Source of the DNA: Nannocystis bainbridge
GTDB taxonomy: Bacteria; Myxococcota_A; Polyangia; Nannocystales; Nannocystaceae
Direction of reading: 5' to 3'
Assembly: GCF_028368995.1 (NCBI RefSeq)
Contig: NZ_JAQNDL010000003.1
Span: forward strand, 2,790,001-2,854,000
DNA: 64,000 bases
The notes beneath the pieces were generated by a model that had not been told where the DNA came from, made no database searches, and saw only the letters and a list, made by a program, of their open reading frames with translations. A program made the position numbers and the translations under genes. Below are positions 55,320 to 64,000 of this stretch, piece by piece; position 1 is the stretch's first letter, and every line of letters begins with the position of its first letter.

Positions 55320-56186
55320 ATGTCGCGCATCCGCCTGCTTCTGCCTTCCGCGCTGCTCCTGGCCGGCTGCGTGGCACCTGGCCTGAAGTACCTGCAGTCG
55401 CTGCCGATGACCACCTCCACCTCGACTGGCGACGTCAGCACGGGTGACGACGGCGCGTCGACGATCATGACCACCACCGAGGACGCGAGCGACAGCGAAG
55501 CCCCGGGCCCCGGCACCACCACGACCACCACGACCACCACCTCCGGCGGCCACGACACCACCACGAGCCACACCACCGGCGAGCCTGCCGAACCGATTTG
55601 TGGTGACGGCCTCGTCGAGGGCGACGAGGAGTGCGACGACGCCAACGACATCGCCGACGATCGCTGCCATCAGTGCACCAAGAACCGGTGGATCTTCGCC
55701 TCGGCCGCGCTCCACAACGACGGTGACCTCGGCGGCCTCGAGGGTGCCGACAGTCGCTGTCGCCAGTACGCCCTGCAGACCGGCCGCGCCGACGACACCT
55801 GGAAGACCTTCATCGCCTGGTTGTCCGACGCCGACCACGACGTCCGCGATCGTCTTTATCCCGGACGCGGCCGCTACGTCCGCACCGACGGCGTCGTCGT
55901 CGCCGAGACCGTCGAGCAGTTCTTCTCCGGCTCGCTCGAAGCGCCGATCAACGTCGACGAGGACGGCAACCAGGACATCGGCGGCGGCGTCCTCACCGGC
56001 ACCCGGCCCGACGGCACCGCCGCGCCGGGCCCTCTCTGTGGCAACTGGACCACCAGCGGGCTCCTCGACCACTCCGCCGTTTTGGGCAGCGCCTCGGCGA
56101 TCGACGAGGTCTGGACGATGTACCCCGGCGAGCCCGATCCCTGCACGGGGCTCAGCGCCCGGCTTTATTGCATCGAAGGGCAATAG
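55320..56186 (+). CDS. DUF1554-like lipoprotein, first of a pair
   Basis: 288 residues, signal SALLLAGC (lipid Cys17), with a long Thr/Ser/Asp linker with a run of Thr (50-90). A Cys module CGDGLVEGDEECDDANDIAD (DUF4215-like) precedes a DUF1554-type domain: RWIFASAALHNDGDLGGLEG, ADSRCRQYALQTGRADDTWK, FIAWLSDADHD and CGNWTTSGLLDHSAV, ending SARLYCIEGQ. DUF1554 domains are secreted, endostatin-like folds. It is followed after 2 bp by a paralogue. Confidence 0.85.
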   Translation: MSRIRLLLPSALLLAGCVAPGLKYLQSLPMTTSTSTGDVSTGDDGASTIMTTTEDASDSEAPGPGTTTTTTTTTSGGHDTTTSHTTGEPAEPICGDGLVEGDEECDDANDIADDRCHQCTKNRWIFASAALHNDGDLGGLEGADSRCRQYALQTGRADDTWKTFIAWLSDADHDVRDRLYPGRGRYVRTDGVVVAETVEQFFSGSLEAPINVDEDGNQDIGGGVLTGTRPDGTAAPGPLCGNWTTSGLLDHSAVLGSASAIDEVWTMYPGEPDPCTGLSARLYCIEGQ

Positions 56187-56188
56187 CC

Positions 56189-57286
56189 ATGCCCCGAGCC
56201 GGTCGCTTCGCAATCATATTCCTGTCCCTCGGGACAGCTTGCACCGACGATCCGCTCGTCTCCATGCCCGCCTCGGACGGCCAGAGCGCAAGCGGCGGGC
56301 CCACGTCCTTCGACCCGCCGGCCGCCTCCGACGCCGTCGAGCCGACGACCACCGAGGCGGGCTCCACGAGCGAGGCATCGACGAGCGCCACCGGTGCCAC
56401 CGCACCGGACCAGCCGGTCTGCGGCGACGACGTCGCCGAGGGCCTCGAGGAGTGCGACCTCGGCAAGGCCAACGCCGACAATGGCGCCTGCACCCTCGAG
56501 TGCAAGCTCGCGACCTGCGGCGATGGCCTCGTGTGGGAAGGCGTCGAGCAATGCGACATGGGCGGGGGCAACAGCGACGAATACGGGGGTTGCCGGCCTG
56601 ACACTTGCCATTGGGCGGCCCGCTGCGGCGACGGCATTCTCGACGCCGACCACGAGCTCTGCGACCGCGGCGAACTCAACGGCACGGGGATCACGGAGGA
56701 CGAGTTTGCCCCGTGCGACCTCGCTTGTGGCTTCTTTGGCCGACCCTTCTTCATCACCAGCCAGATGTTCACCGGCGCTCTCGGCGGCGTGTCCGGAGCC
56801 GACCTCAAGTGTCGCACAGCCGCGGCGAAGGCCGGCCTGCCGAACGCCACCAGCTATCGGGCGTGGATCAGCGACGACTTTCAATCGCCCGCCACGCGGT
56901 TCGAGCAGTGGGATCTGGCTGTCCCGCTCATCTTGGTCGGCGGCGTCGTCGTCGCGGACGACCTGCTCGATCTGGTCGACAACGGCCCGCATACTGGCAT
57001 CGCGCGAACGGAGACCGGGCAGGCCGTGGCTCAGGAATTCGTCTGGACCAACACCTCGGCGTTCGGCGAGATCTTCAACGTCACCGACCACTGCGACGGT
57101 TGGCTGTCCGCGAGCCCGGCCCAGGAGGCTCGCCAGGGCTTGAATTCGGTGGCCGTCGAGCAGGGTCCCGATTGGGACAGCTGGCGCGACGAACGATGGT
57201 GGACCAGCTCGATCACCCAAGAGTGCGATCGGCTCGCCCACCTCTACTGCATCGACGACGGCTTCGTGCTCGAGCAGGAGCGCTGA
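56189..57286 (+). CDS. DUF4215/DUF1554-like lipoprotein, second of a pair
   Basis: 365 residues, ATG at 56189 two bp after the upstream stop, so co-translated. Signal IIFLSLGTAC (lipid Cys18), linker, three Cys modules (CGDDVAEGLEECDLGKANAD, TCGDGLVWEGVEQCDMGGGN, CGDGILDADHELCDRGELNG), then the DUF1554 domain RPFFITSQMFTGALGGVSGA ... DLKCRTAAAKAGLPNATSYR ... AWISDD, ending RLAHLYCIDD. It has more Cys modules than its neighbour. The signal-peptide region contains a palindromic unit (56220-56240). Confidence 0.85.
   Translation: MPRAGRFAIIFLSLGTACTDDPLVSMPASDGQSASGGPTSFDPPAASDAVEPTTTEAGSTSEASTSATGATAPDQPVCGDDVAEGLEECDLGKANADNGACTLECKLATCGDGLVWEGVEQCDMGGGNSDEYGGCRPDTCHWAARCGDGILDADHELCDRGELNGTGITEDEFAPCDLACGFFGRPFFITSQMFTGALGGVSGADLKCRTAAAKAGLPNATSYRAWISDDFQSPATRFEQWDLAVPLILVGGVVVADDLLDLVDNGPHTGIARTETGQAVAQEFVWTNTSAFGEIFNVTDHCDGWLSASPAQEARQGLNSVAVEQGPDWDSWRDERWWTSSITQECDRLAHLYCIDDGFVLEQER
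56220..56240. repeat. Palindromic unit within a signal-peptide coding region
   Basis: TCCTGTCCCTCGGG followed by ACAGCTT, cores at 56221 and 56235 (14-bp step), encoding part of the lipoprotein signal. A diverged unit, possibly by chance. Confidence 0.35.
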
Positions 57287-57366
57287 GCAGCACCGCTGCG
57301 CCGTCGTCGTCGTTCAGACGATCGCCTGGCGCTCGCGCCGGCGAACGCCCTCTCACGATTCGCGGC

Positions 57367-57714
57367 TCAGGCCTTCGGCCCGAACACCTTGAGGTATTCG
57401 TCGCGGTGTTTGCCGTCCAGCAGGGCCAGCGAGCTGTCGGCGTCGTCCTGGTGGTGGACCGCATAGCCCGCGTCCTTGAGCGCGCGCAGGTGGCGGCCGA
57501 CCGCCTCGGTGTCGATGTGGAACACCTTGCCGATCTCCTCCACGTCGCAGATCACCCGCGGCGCTTTCGCCGGGCCCTTGCGGCTGCGGTACGTCGCGGC
57601 CAGGTTCGCGTCCACGAACGTCCAGAGGTAGGCGAGCACGACCTTGGCTCCCGGCGACAGCGGGTCACCCTCGGCGGAGGTCGCGGAGAACAGCTCTCGG
57701 GGCATCTCGGCCAT
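57367..57714 (-). CDS. Small winged-helix-like protein
   Basis: 115 residues, ATG at 57714. A soluble helical protein with SPGAKVVLAYLWTFVDANLA, VICDVEEIGKVFHIDTEAVG ... RHLRALKDAGYAVHH, where the second segment reads as a recognition-helix and wing pattern of MarR/GntR-like regulators. No sensory domain. It is convergent with the DUF1554-like gene. The fold assignment is tentative. Confidence 0.6.
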   Translation of the reverse strand: MAEMPRELFSATSAEGDPLSPGAKVVLAYLWTFVDANLAATYRSRKGPAKAPRVICDVEEIGKVFHIDTEAVGRHLRALKDAGYAVHHQDDADSSLALLDGKHRDEYLKVFGPKA

Positions 57715-58635
57715 GCAGTCTTTGCGGGCTAACGCGATCCGCGCTGGCCGTCAAGTTTGATGTCGAACGCTGTACAGCCCGCTTCTGGAGTTTAATCTCT
57801 CGGGATTGCGCGAGATCGCCCTCTCGCGAGCGGAGTTCGCGCACATCGGGCCGATTTTGCGACCCGCCGTGCTCCAATCATCGCACCTGCCGCCGGGTCG
57901 ACCGCCCGCGCTGCCGTCGCCCTTGGCCTCGAGCTTTGCTCGCGGGCCTCTCGGATCGTCCTCGCTCGCCGTGGCTCACGCCGTGCCTCCGCCCTCGCCG
58001 CTCGCATGCATTCATCGCAGCGTCGCCGAATCACCTCACCCTACACCGCTGGCGATCGGCGCCACCCATTCACCCCTCACCCATCCGCCAGTTCGCCGCC
58101 TCGTCCATCGTTCGTGCCGCCATTCAGCGCTCCACCCCGACCGCCGGCTCGGGCCTTCATTCACCACACCACGCTCCCCGCCCTCGACTCGCTCCCCTCG
58201 CTCGCAAATCATCCCATCCTGGACTATCGCCATAGCGCTGTCCCGACATTGGCGATCCCCGCCCTCGCTCGTTTTCGCGCACGCCCTCCAGCGCCCTCTT
58301 TCGCTCCCCTGCGGCCGGCGGCGAGCCCTTCTGGCGGCCCGGGCAGCGCCTCGCCCGGGCGGCGGCCCCGGGAGCGGGGCCTCACCGGCGGGATCGGGCT
58401 TGACTGCGACCGCGGCCCAGGTAGCCTCCGTAGCACAAACATGCCCCTTAACTTCTGCTTGCTGACAATTCGTATGGCGACCTCGTGCGAGCGCTCGCTC
58501 GCCTGAGCGTCATGCGGCCCGCGGCGACACCGGCGCGGGCCCCGGGTCGAGATCTCTCGCCCACGAATCGACGTATTGCACTTCGCTTGACTTGAATTTG
58601 CCTGCGGATTTTCCCGCAGACTGGCCGATCCTCCC
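57715..58635. other. Long gene-free, pyrimidine-rich interval
   Basis: About 920 bp. From about 57870 to 58340 the + strand is strongly C/T-rich, and the frames translate to Ser/Pro/His/Arg-rich sequences without domains. The last 60 bp (TTGACTTGAATTTGCC at about 58585) are unusually A/T-rich for this genome and may hold the promoter of the sulfatase-PhoD gene. Confidence 0.45.
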
Positions 58636-61600
58636 ATGCTCTCCCTCGCCGAGACGACCTCGAAATACCGATTGTCGGCATCGCTGGCCACGGCTGTGGC
58701 GCTCATATGCCTCGTCGCCCCTGACGCCGTGAGCTCGCCCGTGCTCGGGCTGTTCCTGTTCGGCGGCGCCGCCTTCCTCGCGCTCGGCTTCCTCGCCGTC
58801 GACCTGCTCGGCGCCGTGCTGCCGGGCGGCGGCCTGACCGCCCGGCGCCTGCGGCGGGTCGCGGGGCTGATCTTGAGCGCCCCCCTGCTGCTGCTCACTG
58901 CGCGGATCCTCGGCATGCAGTCGCCCGCCGACCTGCCGTGGGTGCTGCCGGCGGGGCTCGTGTTCACCGCCGCCGTCGTGATCGCCGTCGAGCGCCTGGC
59001 CCCGCGCATGGGCGCCCCTGACGACCCGCGCTTCTGGCTCGGCACCGCCGTCGCGGCCTTCCAGCTCGTCGCCCTGTTTTTCTACGTACATGTCTCCGAG
59101 GACACCTTCGCGGTGATCCGTCCCGGCACCGAGCGGCTGCACGCCGCGCTCTATTTCGGCACCTGGGGCGCCTCGCTCGCGCTGCTGCTGCCGTGGGGCG
59201 GGCGCGTGGTCAGCCGCGCCGGCGCCGCCCCGCCGTCGCGCTGGTGGGCGGTCTGGAGCGGCCTCGCGGCGTTCATCGGCCTCGGCTTCATGGTCGCCGA
59301 CCGCCGCTTCATGGTCGGCCTCTATCCTGCCATTCACCTGTGGCTGCAGCTCGTCGCCGTGCTCAGCATCGACGCCGCCCTCAGCCGCGGCCTCGCCGCG
59401 GTCCAGCTCGAGCGCTGGCGCGTCGCCCCGGCCACCGTTCGCAAGCTGCAGCGCACCGGCGGGGTCGCGCTCGCGCTCGTCGTCGTCGCCGCCGGCGGCT
59501 TCGCCGTGGTCGCCTTCGGCGGCCTCGCCAGCGACCGTGGCTTCCGCGCCCAGGTCGGCGAATCGACGGTCGGCACCTCGATGATGCGCTACCTCCGGCG
59601 CGGCGAGGGCCGCACGCGCGGCCACCTCGTCGAGCTCGACCACCCGCTCTACCACGACGTCCCGGCGCCCAAGAACGACTGGAACATCATCCTGATCAGC
59701 GTCGACGCCCTGCGCGCCGACGCCTTGCCCGACCCCGAGGACCCCGACAAGAGCGCCGCTCCGCGCCTGTCCGCGCTCGCGGCCGGGTGCGCCGATTTCC
59801 GCCGCGCCTACGCCCCCGGCTCGCGCACCGCGATCGGCATGGGTGCGCTGATGCTCGGCCGCTACAGTGCCCACATTCAATGGGACCTGTGGATGTGGGA
59901 CGGCAAGTTGATCAACCCCAACAAGGCCACGGCGGCGGACATCCGCGGCCTGACCAATGGCGTGCAATACACGACGATCCCGCAGATCCCGCCGGAGGGC
60001 AACCTGGCCCAGCGCCTGAAGGGCGCCGGCCTGCGCACCCTGGCGACCCCGTGGGACGGCTACAGCCGGTTCTTCCGCAAGGACGCCGGCTTCGACCCCG
60101 GCTTCGACGAATACACCGACTTCAACCCGATGAGCTTCCGCGAGCCGGCCAGCCCCAAGGTCCTGCCGCTCGCGCTCGACCAGCTCGACAAGGCCAAGGG
60201 CAAGCGCTTCTTTCAGTGGGTGCATTTGTTCGACCCGCACGAGGCGTACAACGACCGCGAGCGCTACGCCGAATTGGTGCAGGCGATGGACGGGGCGCTC
60301 GGCGAGTTCCTCGACGGCCTCGAGCAACGCGGCCTGCGCGACAAGACGGCCATCTTCTTGGTCGCCGACCACGGTGAGGCGCTCGGCGACCACCGCAACG
60401 CCACCCACGGCACCTCGCTGTACGAGGAGCAGGTGCGCGTGCCGATGCTGATGTGTTTGCCGGGTCGCGGCGGCCAGGTGTTCCGCCAGCCGGTCTCGAC
60501 CCTCGACGCCACCGCCACCATGCTGGCGATTGCCGGCGCCGACCTCACCGGCATCGACGGCGTCAACCTGCTGCCGCTCATCGACGACGGCACCTACCCC
60601 GCCGAGCGGCCGGTGTTCACCGAGCTGCACCGCTACATGTCGAACCAGGCCCAGCGCACCACCGACCTGCAGGCCGTCATCCACGGCCGCTGGAAGCTGA
60701 TCCGCGACCTCAAGAACGACACCGCCCAGCTGTTCGACCTCGAGAACGACCCAAAGGAGGAGGCCAGCGCGCTGGCCAGCCGGCCCGACATGGCCGACGA
60801 CCTCGAGGACCTGCTCGACGCCCTCAACGCCGAGCGCGCCAAGCCCAAGCCGCCGCGGCCGCTGTTCGCCGCCAAGCCGGCCGCCTTCGACGTCGCCCAG
60901 GACTCGGTCCTGCTGTGGGCTCGCTCGACCCTGCCGGCGCAGATCCACTTCGAGCTGGCCAAGAACGCCCGCTTCAACGACGCCCTCGAGACCTCCGCCC
61001 GCGAGGTCAGCCCCGACAGCGACCAGGTCCGCATCGTCGACGTCACCGGCCTCGAGCCGGGCACGCGCTACTGGTACCGCGCCGTGCTCACCTTCGAGGG
61101 CGAGCGCACCCTCAGCGACGCCGCCAGCTTCACCACCTCGCACGCCGAGGCGCGCACGATCAAGCTGGCGTGGAGCGCCGACCTGCTGGCCGACAACGCC
61201 CCGTTCCAGATCTTCGCCCCGCTCAAGCGCGAGAAGCCCGACGTGTTCCTGATGCTCGGCGACACCACCTACGCCGACATCCCCAAGAAGAACAAGGGCA
61301 AGGACCTCAAGACCTACCGCGCTCGCCACAAGCTGGTCCGCCGCGACGAGGCGCTGCAGTCGTTCCTCGCCACTACCGCGACCTTCGCCACCTGGGACGA
61401 CCACGAGATCAGCAACAACGCCCACCGCGAGACCGAGAACCTCGGCGTCGCCCGCCAGGTGTTCCGCGAGCAGTGGCCGCTGCGCAGCGCCGACCCCGAC
61501 GACGTCGGCCTCTACCGCTCGTTCCGCCCGGCCCCGCAGGTCGAGGTGTTCATGCTCGACGTGCGGAGCTTCCGCGACCCGCCCAAGGGCGGCACCACCA

Positions 61601-62082
61601 TGCTCGGCGAGGCCCAGAAGGAGTGGCTCATCACCTCGCTGAAGTCGTCGACCGCGCGCACCAAGATCGTCGCCAGCAGCGTGCCGATGTTCGTCCCGTT
61701 CGGCAAGGACAGCTGGCACGCCTACCCCGACGAGCGCGACGAGCTGCGCACCGTGTTCGCCAGCGAGCCGCCCGGCTCCGTCATCGTCCTGTCCGGCGAC
61801 TACCACCTCGCGTGGCACCTCGTCGAGCAAGAGACCGGCATCCACGAGCTCGTCGCCGGCCCGCTCGACGCCTGGTCGTTCGAGGACATGCTTCCGGGCC
61901 ACGTCACCGACGTCGCCAAGCGCGGCGGCTTCACCATCACCGACGGCCCCAACTACGGGGTGCTCGAGATCAAGGCCGACGGCTCGGTCGTCGCCCGCTA
62001 CCACGACGTCAGGGGCAAGCAGAAGTACCGGACCGTGCTGAGCGGGCCGGACGAGGTGCCAGCCCCGAGCCCGGCCAAGTGA
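58636..62082 (+). CDS. Membrane-anchored sulfatase-type and PhoD-type phosphatase fusion
   Basis: 1148 residues. Residues about 15-300 contain seven or eight transmembrane helices. About 345-720 is a sulfatase/phosphoglycerol-transferase-like domain: NIILISVDALRADAL (metal Asp), AYAPGSRTAIGMGALMLGRY, VHLFDPHEAYND and FLVADHGEALGDH. The usual Cys/Ser-x-Pro-Ser-Arg is APGSRT, so the nucleophile is Ser or Thr and not a formylglycine. About 750-1140 is PhoD-like: a beta-sandwich leader, LMLGDTTYAD, TWDDHEISNN, VFMLDVRSFRD and IVLSGDYHLAWHL. Both metal sites look intact. It may process cell-surface or lipid phosphates. Confidence 0.88.
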   Translation: MLSLAETTSKYRLSASLATAVALICLVAPDAVSSPVLGLFLFGGAAFLALGFLAVDLLGAVLPGGGLTARRLRRVAGLILSAPLLLLTARILGMQSPADLPWVLPAGLVFTAAVVIAVERLAPRMGAPDDPRFWLGTAVAAFQLVALFFYVHVSEDTFAVIRPGTERLHAALYFGTWGASLALLLPWGGRVVSRAGAAPPSRWWAVWSGLAAFIGLGFMVADRRFMVGLYPAIHLWLQLVAVLSIDAALSRGLAAVQLERWRVAPATVRKLQRTGGVALALVVVAAGGFAVVAFGGLASDRGFRAQVGESTVGTSMMRYLRRGEGRTRGHLVELDHPLYHDVPAPKNDWNIILISVDALRADALPDPEDPDKSAAPRLSALAAGCADFRRAYAPGSRTAIGMGALMLGRYSAHIQWDLWMWDGKLINPNKATAADIRGLTNGVQYTTIPQIPPEGNLAQRLKGAGLRTLATPWDGYSRFFRKDAGFDPGFDEYTDFNPMSFREPASPKVLPLALDQLDKAKGKRFFQWVHLFDPHEAYNDRERYAELVQAMDGALGEFLDGLEQRGLRDKTAIFLVADHGEALGDHRNATHGTSLYEEQVRVPMLMCLPGRGGQVFRQPVSTLDATATMLAIAGADLTGIDGVNLLPLIDDGTYPAERPVFTELHRYMSNQAQRTTDLQAVIHGRWKLIRDLKNDTAQLFDLENDPKEEASALASRPDMADDLEDLLDALNAERAKPKPPRPLFAAKPAAFDVAQDSVLLWARSTLPAQIHFELAKNARFNDALETSAREVSPDSDQVRIVDVTGLEPGTRYWYRAVLTFEGERTLSDAASFTTSHAEARTIKLAWSADLLADNAPFQIFAPLKREKPDVFLMLGDTTYADIPKKNKGKDLKTYRARHKLVRRDEALQSFLATTATFATWDDHEISNNAHRETENLGVARQVFREQWPLRSADPDDVGLYRSFRPAPQVEVFMLDVRSFRDPPKGGTTMLGEAQKEWLITSLKSSTARTKIVASSVPMFVPFGKDSWHAYPDERDELRTVFASEPPGSVIVLSGDYHLAWHLVEQETGIHELVAGPLDAWSFEDMLPGHVTDVAKRGGFTITDGPNYGVLEIKADGSVVARYHDVRGKQKYRTVLSGPDEVPAPSPAK
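59088..59109. repeat. Palindromic unit within the fusion gene
   Basis: ACATGTCTCCGAGG followed by ACACCTTC, cores at 59089 and 59103 (14-bp step), encoding HVSEDTF in a loop of the membrane domain. Confidence 0.35.
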
Positions 62083-62087
62083 GCCCC

Positions 62088-62120
62088 GGGGCGCGCGCGG
62101 CGGTTGGCCGCTCGCGCCCC
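62088..62120. terminator. Hairpin between convergent genes
   Basis: GGGGCGCG / CGCGCCCC outer stem with an inner GCGGC / GCCGC step. It lies between genes ending at 62082 and 62131. Confidence 0.65.
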
Positions 62121-62130
62121 GCAGCCGCGC

Positions 62131-64000
62131 TCAGCGCGACTTCTTCAGCTTGGGCAGGCACTGGCCCGCGACGCTGACGAGGCCCTCGGCGCAGCGCGAG
62201 GCCTTGGCCGCGAACCCCGACTTCGAGGTCATCACCTTGCGCAGGGCGTTGCTGCGCTGCATCGATGGCTTGATGGCGGGCTTCAGCTTCTTCACGTCGA
62301 TCTGCTTGGGCGCGACCCACTTGTCGGCGACGACGTCCTGGCGGTTGACGAGGTCGAGCGGGACCGAGCGCAGGTCGATCGACTGGCAGCCGATCATCGA
62401 CGTGTCGTTGCTGGCGTTCGAGTCCACCGTGCACTTCATCGAGGTCAGCACGCCGCGCGAGTTCTTGTTGAACGTCTCGGTGCGCGGGTCCTCGCCGGTC
62501 TTGCCGCTCAGCATGCCGTGGTACTTGAGGTTCTGCATCCCCTCCACGCAGTCCTCGTAGGCCTTCTTGTTGATGAGCTTCAGCCCGGCGCAGACCGCGG
62601 GGTCGGGGCTGACGGTCTCGGCCTTCACGCCGGTGCCCTTGTACGAGCACTGGGCCAGGGTCTCGCCCGGGGTCGGCCCCGCGAGGTCGAACACCGGCGT
62701 CTTCAGCGTGGTCTCGAACGTGGTGTGGTCGGCCTTCGACTCCTCCATCCGGATCTTCAGCGTCGAGAGCAGCTTGCGGGTGTCGAGCGGGTCGCCGCCG
62801 GTGTGGTCGGACTTGAACGTCAGGTTGGCGCTGAAGTTGACCGGCCCGCCGCCCATCTCGCGGTCGCCCTTGGTGTTGCTGAACTGCCCGTTGGTGGTCG
62901 CCAGCGCGGTCCGCAGCTTGGTCTGGATGTTGTCGCCGACGTCGCGCGAGGCGTAGCACTCCGACACGTAGCGCATCGGGAATTGGTCGTACTCGCCGAC
63001 CACGAAGTCCTCGAAGTCCTTCCACGTGTTGTAGAGCGACTCGCAGGCCGGCTTTCCCGCCCAGTCGACGTCGCAGTCGCGGGCCCGGTTGCGCATGTCG
63101 GCCAGCTGCGTCTGGTAGTAGGTGCGCCGCGCCTTGATGAACGCCACGCGAGCGTCGCGCTTGGCCGGCGTGGTCCCGAGCGCGAACAGCTTCGCGTTCT
63201 GGATCATGAAGTCGGAGTCGTCGATGAGCGCCGTCAGGCCCCAGGCCGCCTCGGCCAGCTTGGTGAGCTTCTGCTCCGAGGTGATCGGCGCCAGCGGGTT
63301 GCCGACCGGCCAGTTGGCGACGATGTCCTCGTAGGGCACCGCCATCAGCTTGAACGTCTGCTTGGGCCCGTTCTGCCCGGGGAACGACTGCACCTGCTGC
63401 AGGAACTGGTCGACCGACAGGCTGGCGCTGTTGCTGCCGCTCGAGGTCACGTGGATCTCGAGGTCCTGGGTGCTGCTGGCCTGCTTGAGCTTGTTGATCG
63501 TGCTGACGCCGACCTCGGCGTTCATGGTCGCGTACTCGACCCCGATCACCCCGCTGGCGGCCAGCTTGCTCTCGGTCGCGGTGTCGCGGACCGACAGCTG
63601 GACCGTGCCGAAGAACCACCGCCCCTTCTGCTCGCCGATCAGGACGTAATCACCGCACTGCTGGCGGAACGCCGGCGTGCCGATCATCGCCAGGTACTCG
63701 GGCTTGAGGTTGATGTCGCCTGCCGTGAACTTCATCGGCTCGACGTTGTGGTACTTGGCGAGGATCGTGTGCGTATTGAAGTTGGTCTTGGTCGACTGGA
63801 AGAAATCGACCTTCGAGCTGGCGTTGGCGCTCACGAGCCCCATCGACGCCGAGAACTTGGTGTTGACCGCCAGGTTCATCTCGTCGGCCAGCTGCGAGTT
63901 GGAGACGACCGAGCTGAATTTGAACTCGTCGCCGCTCGCCCCCGACCCGTCGACCACGGCGGCGCCGACCTGCACGCACTGCCGCAGCACGAATTCGCGG
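62131..64000 (-). CDS. MACPF-like secreted protein, 5' end beyond the window
   Basis: At least 619 residues; the frame continues past 64000, so the N-terminus and any signal are missing. The segment SNSQLADEMNLAVNTKFSAS ... KVDFFQSTKTNFNTHTILAK ... AFRQQCGDYVLIGEQKGRWF ... FGTVQLSV resembles the MACPF/CDC core (membrane-attack helices, the 'F-x-x-x-C-G-D-x-V' strand). Then come a helical region with paired Cys (RARDCDVDWAGKPACESL), a beta-rich C-terminal domain and a basic tail (CAEGLVSVAGQCLPKLKKSR). It is possibly a pore-forming protein used against other cells; the assignment is by eye. Confidence 0.55.
   Translation of the reverse strand, partial: REFVLRQCVQVGAAVVDGSGASGDEFKFSSVVSNSQLADEMNLAVNTKFSASMGLVSANASSKVDFFQSTKTNFNTHTILAKYHNVEPMKFTAGDINLKPEYLAMIGTPAFRQQCGDYVLIGEQKGRWFFGTVQLSVRDTATESKLAASGVIGVEYATMNAEVGVSTINKLKQASSTQDLEIHVTSSGSNSASLSVDQFLQQVQSFPGQNGPKQTFKLMAVPYEDIVANWPVGNPLAPITSEQKLTKLAEAAWGLTALIDDSDFMIQNAKLFALGTTPAKRDARVAFIKARRTYYQTQLADMRNRARDCDVDWAGKPACESLYNTWKDFEDFVVGEYDQFPMRYVSECYASRDVGDNIQTKLRTALATTNGQFSNTKGDREMGGGPVNFSANLTFKSDHTGGDPLDTRKLLSTLKIRMEESKADHTTFETTLKTPVFDLAGPTPGETLAQCSYKGTGVKAETVSPDPAVCAGLKLINKKAYEDCVEGMQNLKYHGMLSGKTGEDPRTETFNKNSRGVLTSMKCTVDSNASNDTSMIGCQSIDLRSVPLDLVNRQDVVADKWVAPKQIDVKKLKPAIKPSMQRSNALRKVMTSKSGFAAKASRCAEGLVSVAGQCLPKLKKSR

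Noticed and set aside
31597..59109. Gene-internal copies of the palindromic unit as proof of mobility
   Set aside because: Only single pairs with diverged cores at 31597, 56220 and 59088. Chance matches cannot be excluded, so they are listed at low confidence and not used as evidence of insertion.

Overview
The window is 64 kb of very GC-rich, gene-dense bacterial chromosome with strong G/C preference at third codon positions. About a dozen predicted lipoproteins have a lipobox followed by a long Ser/Thr/Gly/Asp linker. There are eukaryote-like kinase, ECF sigma, VCBS/FG-GAP, lamin-tail, DUF4215-like, DUF1592/DUF1552 and CotH/VTC proteins. Together these suggest a myxobacterium, most likely of the Nannocystaceae type; this is inference from gene content. 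No rRNA, tRNA, CRISPR array, IS element or prophage was seen.

Layout. 0.3-8.5 kb: FG-GAP lipoprotein, a divergent Ser/Thr kinase / ECF sigma pair, a methyltransferase, a free SpoIIAA-like protein related to the kinase tail, and a protein with three L7/L12-like domains. 9-17.3 kb: AraC regulator divergent from an FAD monooxygenase, aldo/keto reductase, unknowns, a KamB-like 16S rRNA methyltransferase with a broken 5' end, and a tail-tube-like protein. 17.6-20.7 kb: first DUF1592-DUF1552 operon. 21-25 kb: RRM protein, polytopic membrane protein, lamin-tail lipoprotein. 25-31 kb: VTC-DUF4956-HlyD-TolC operon with divergent CotH. 31-39 kb: degenerate hydrolase, ArsB/NhaD transporter, AEC carrier, sigma/membrane-protein operon. 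40-45.3 kb: Asp-rich secreted protein, esterase lipoprotein, a convergent PARG-like / NADAR-like pair, TspO. 45.4-47.4 kb: an R-body (RebB) operon translationally coupled to a SUKH-family protein. 47.5-57.7 kb: lipoproteins, methyltransferase, second DUF1592-DUF1552 operon, two DUF1554-like lipoproteins. 58.6-64 kb: a sulfatase-PhoD fusion and a MACPF-like protein cut by the window end.

The most distinctive structure outside genes is a dispersed family of 14-bp-period arrays. Each unit is a 10-bp palindrome close to GGACATGTCC plus a 4-bp spacer. They sit preferentially between the 3' ends of convergent genes. I know no name for this element. The other strong candidates for follow-up are the rebB-rebB-like-SUKH operon, the PARG/NADAR pair, and the kinase whose tail matches a neighbouring free-standing protein.
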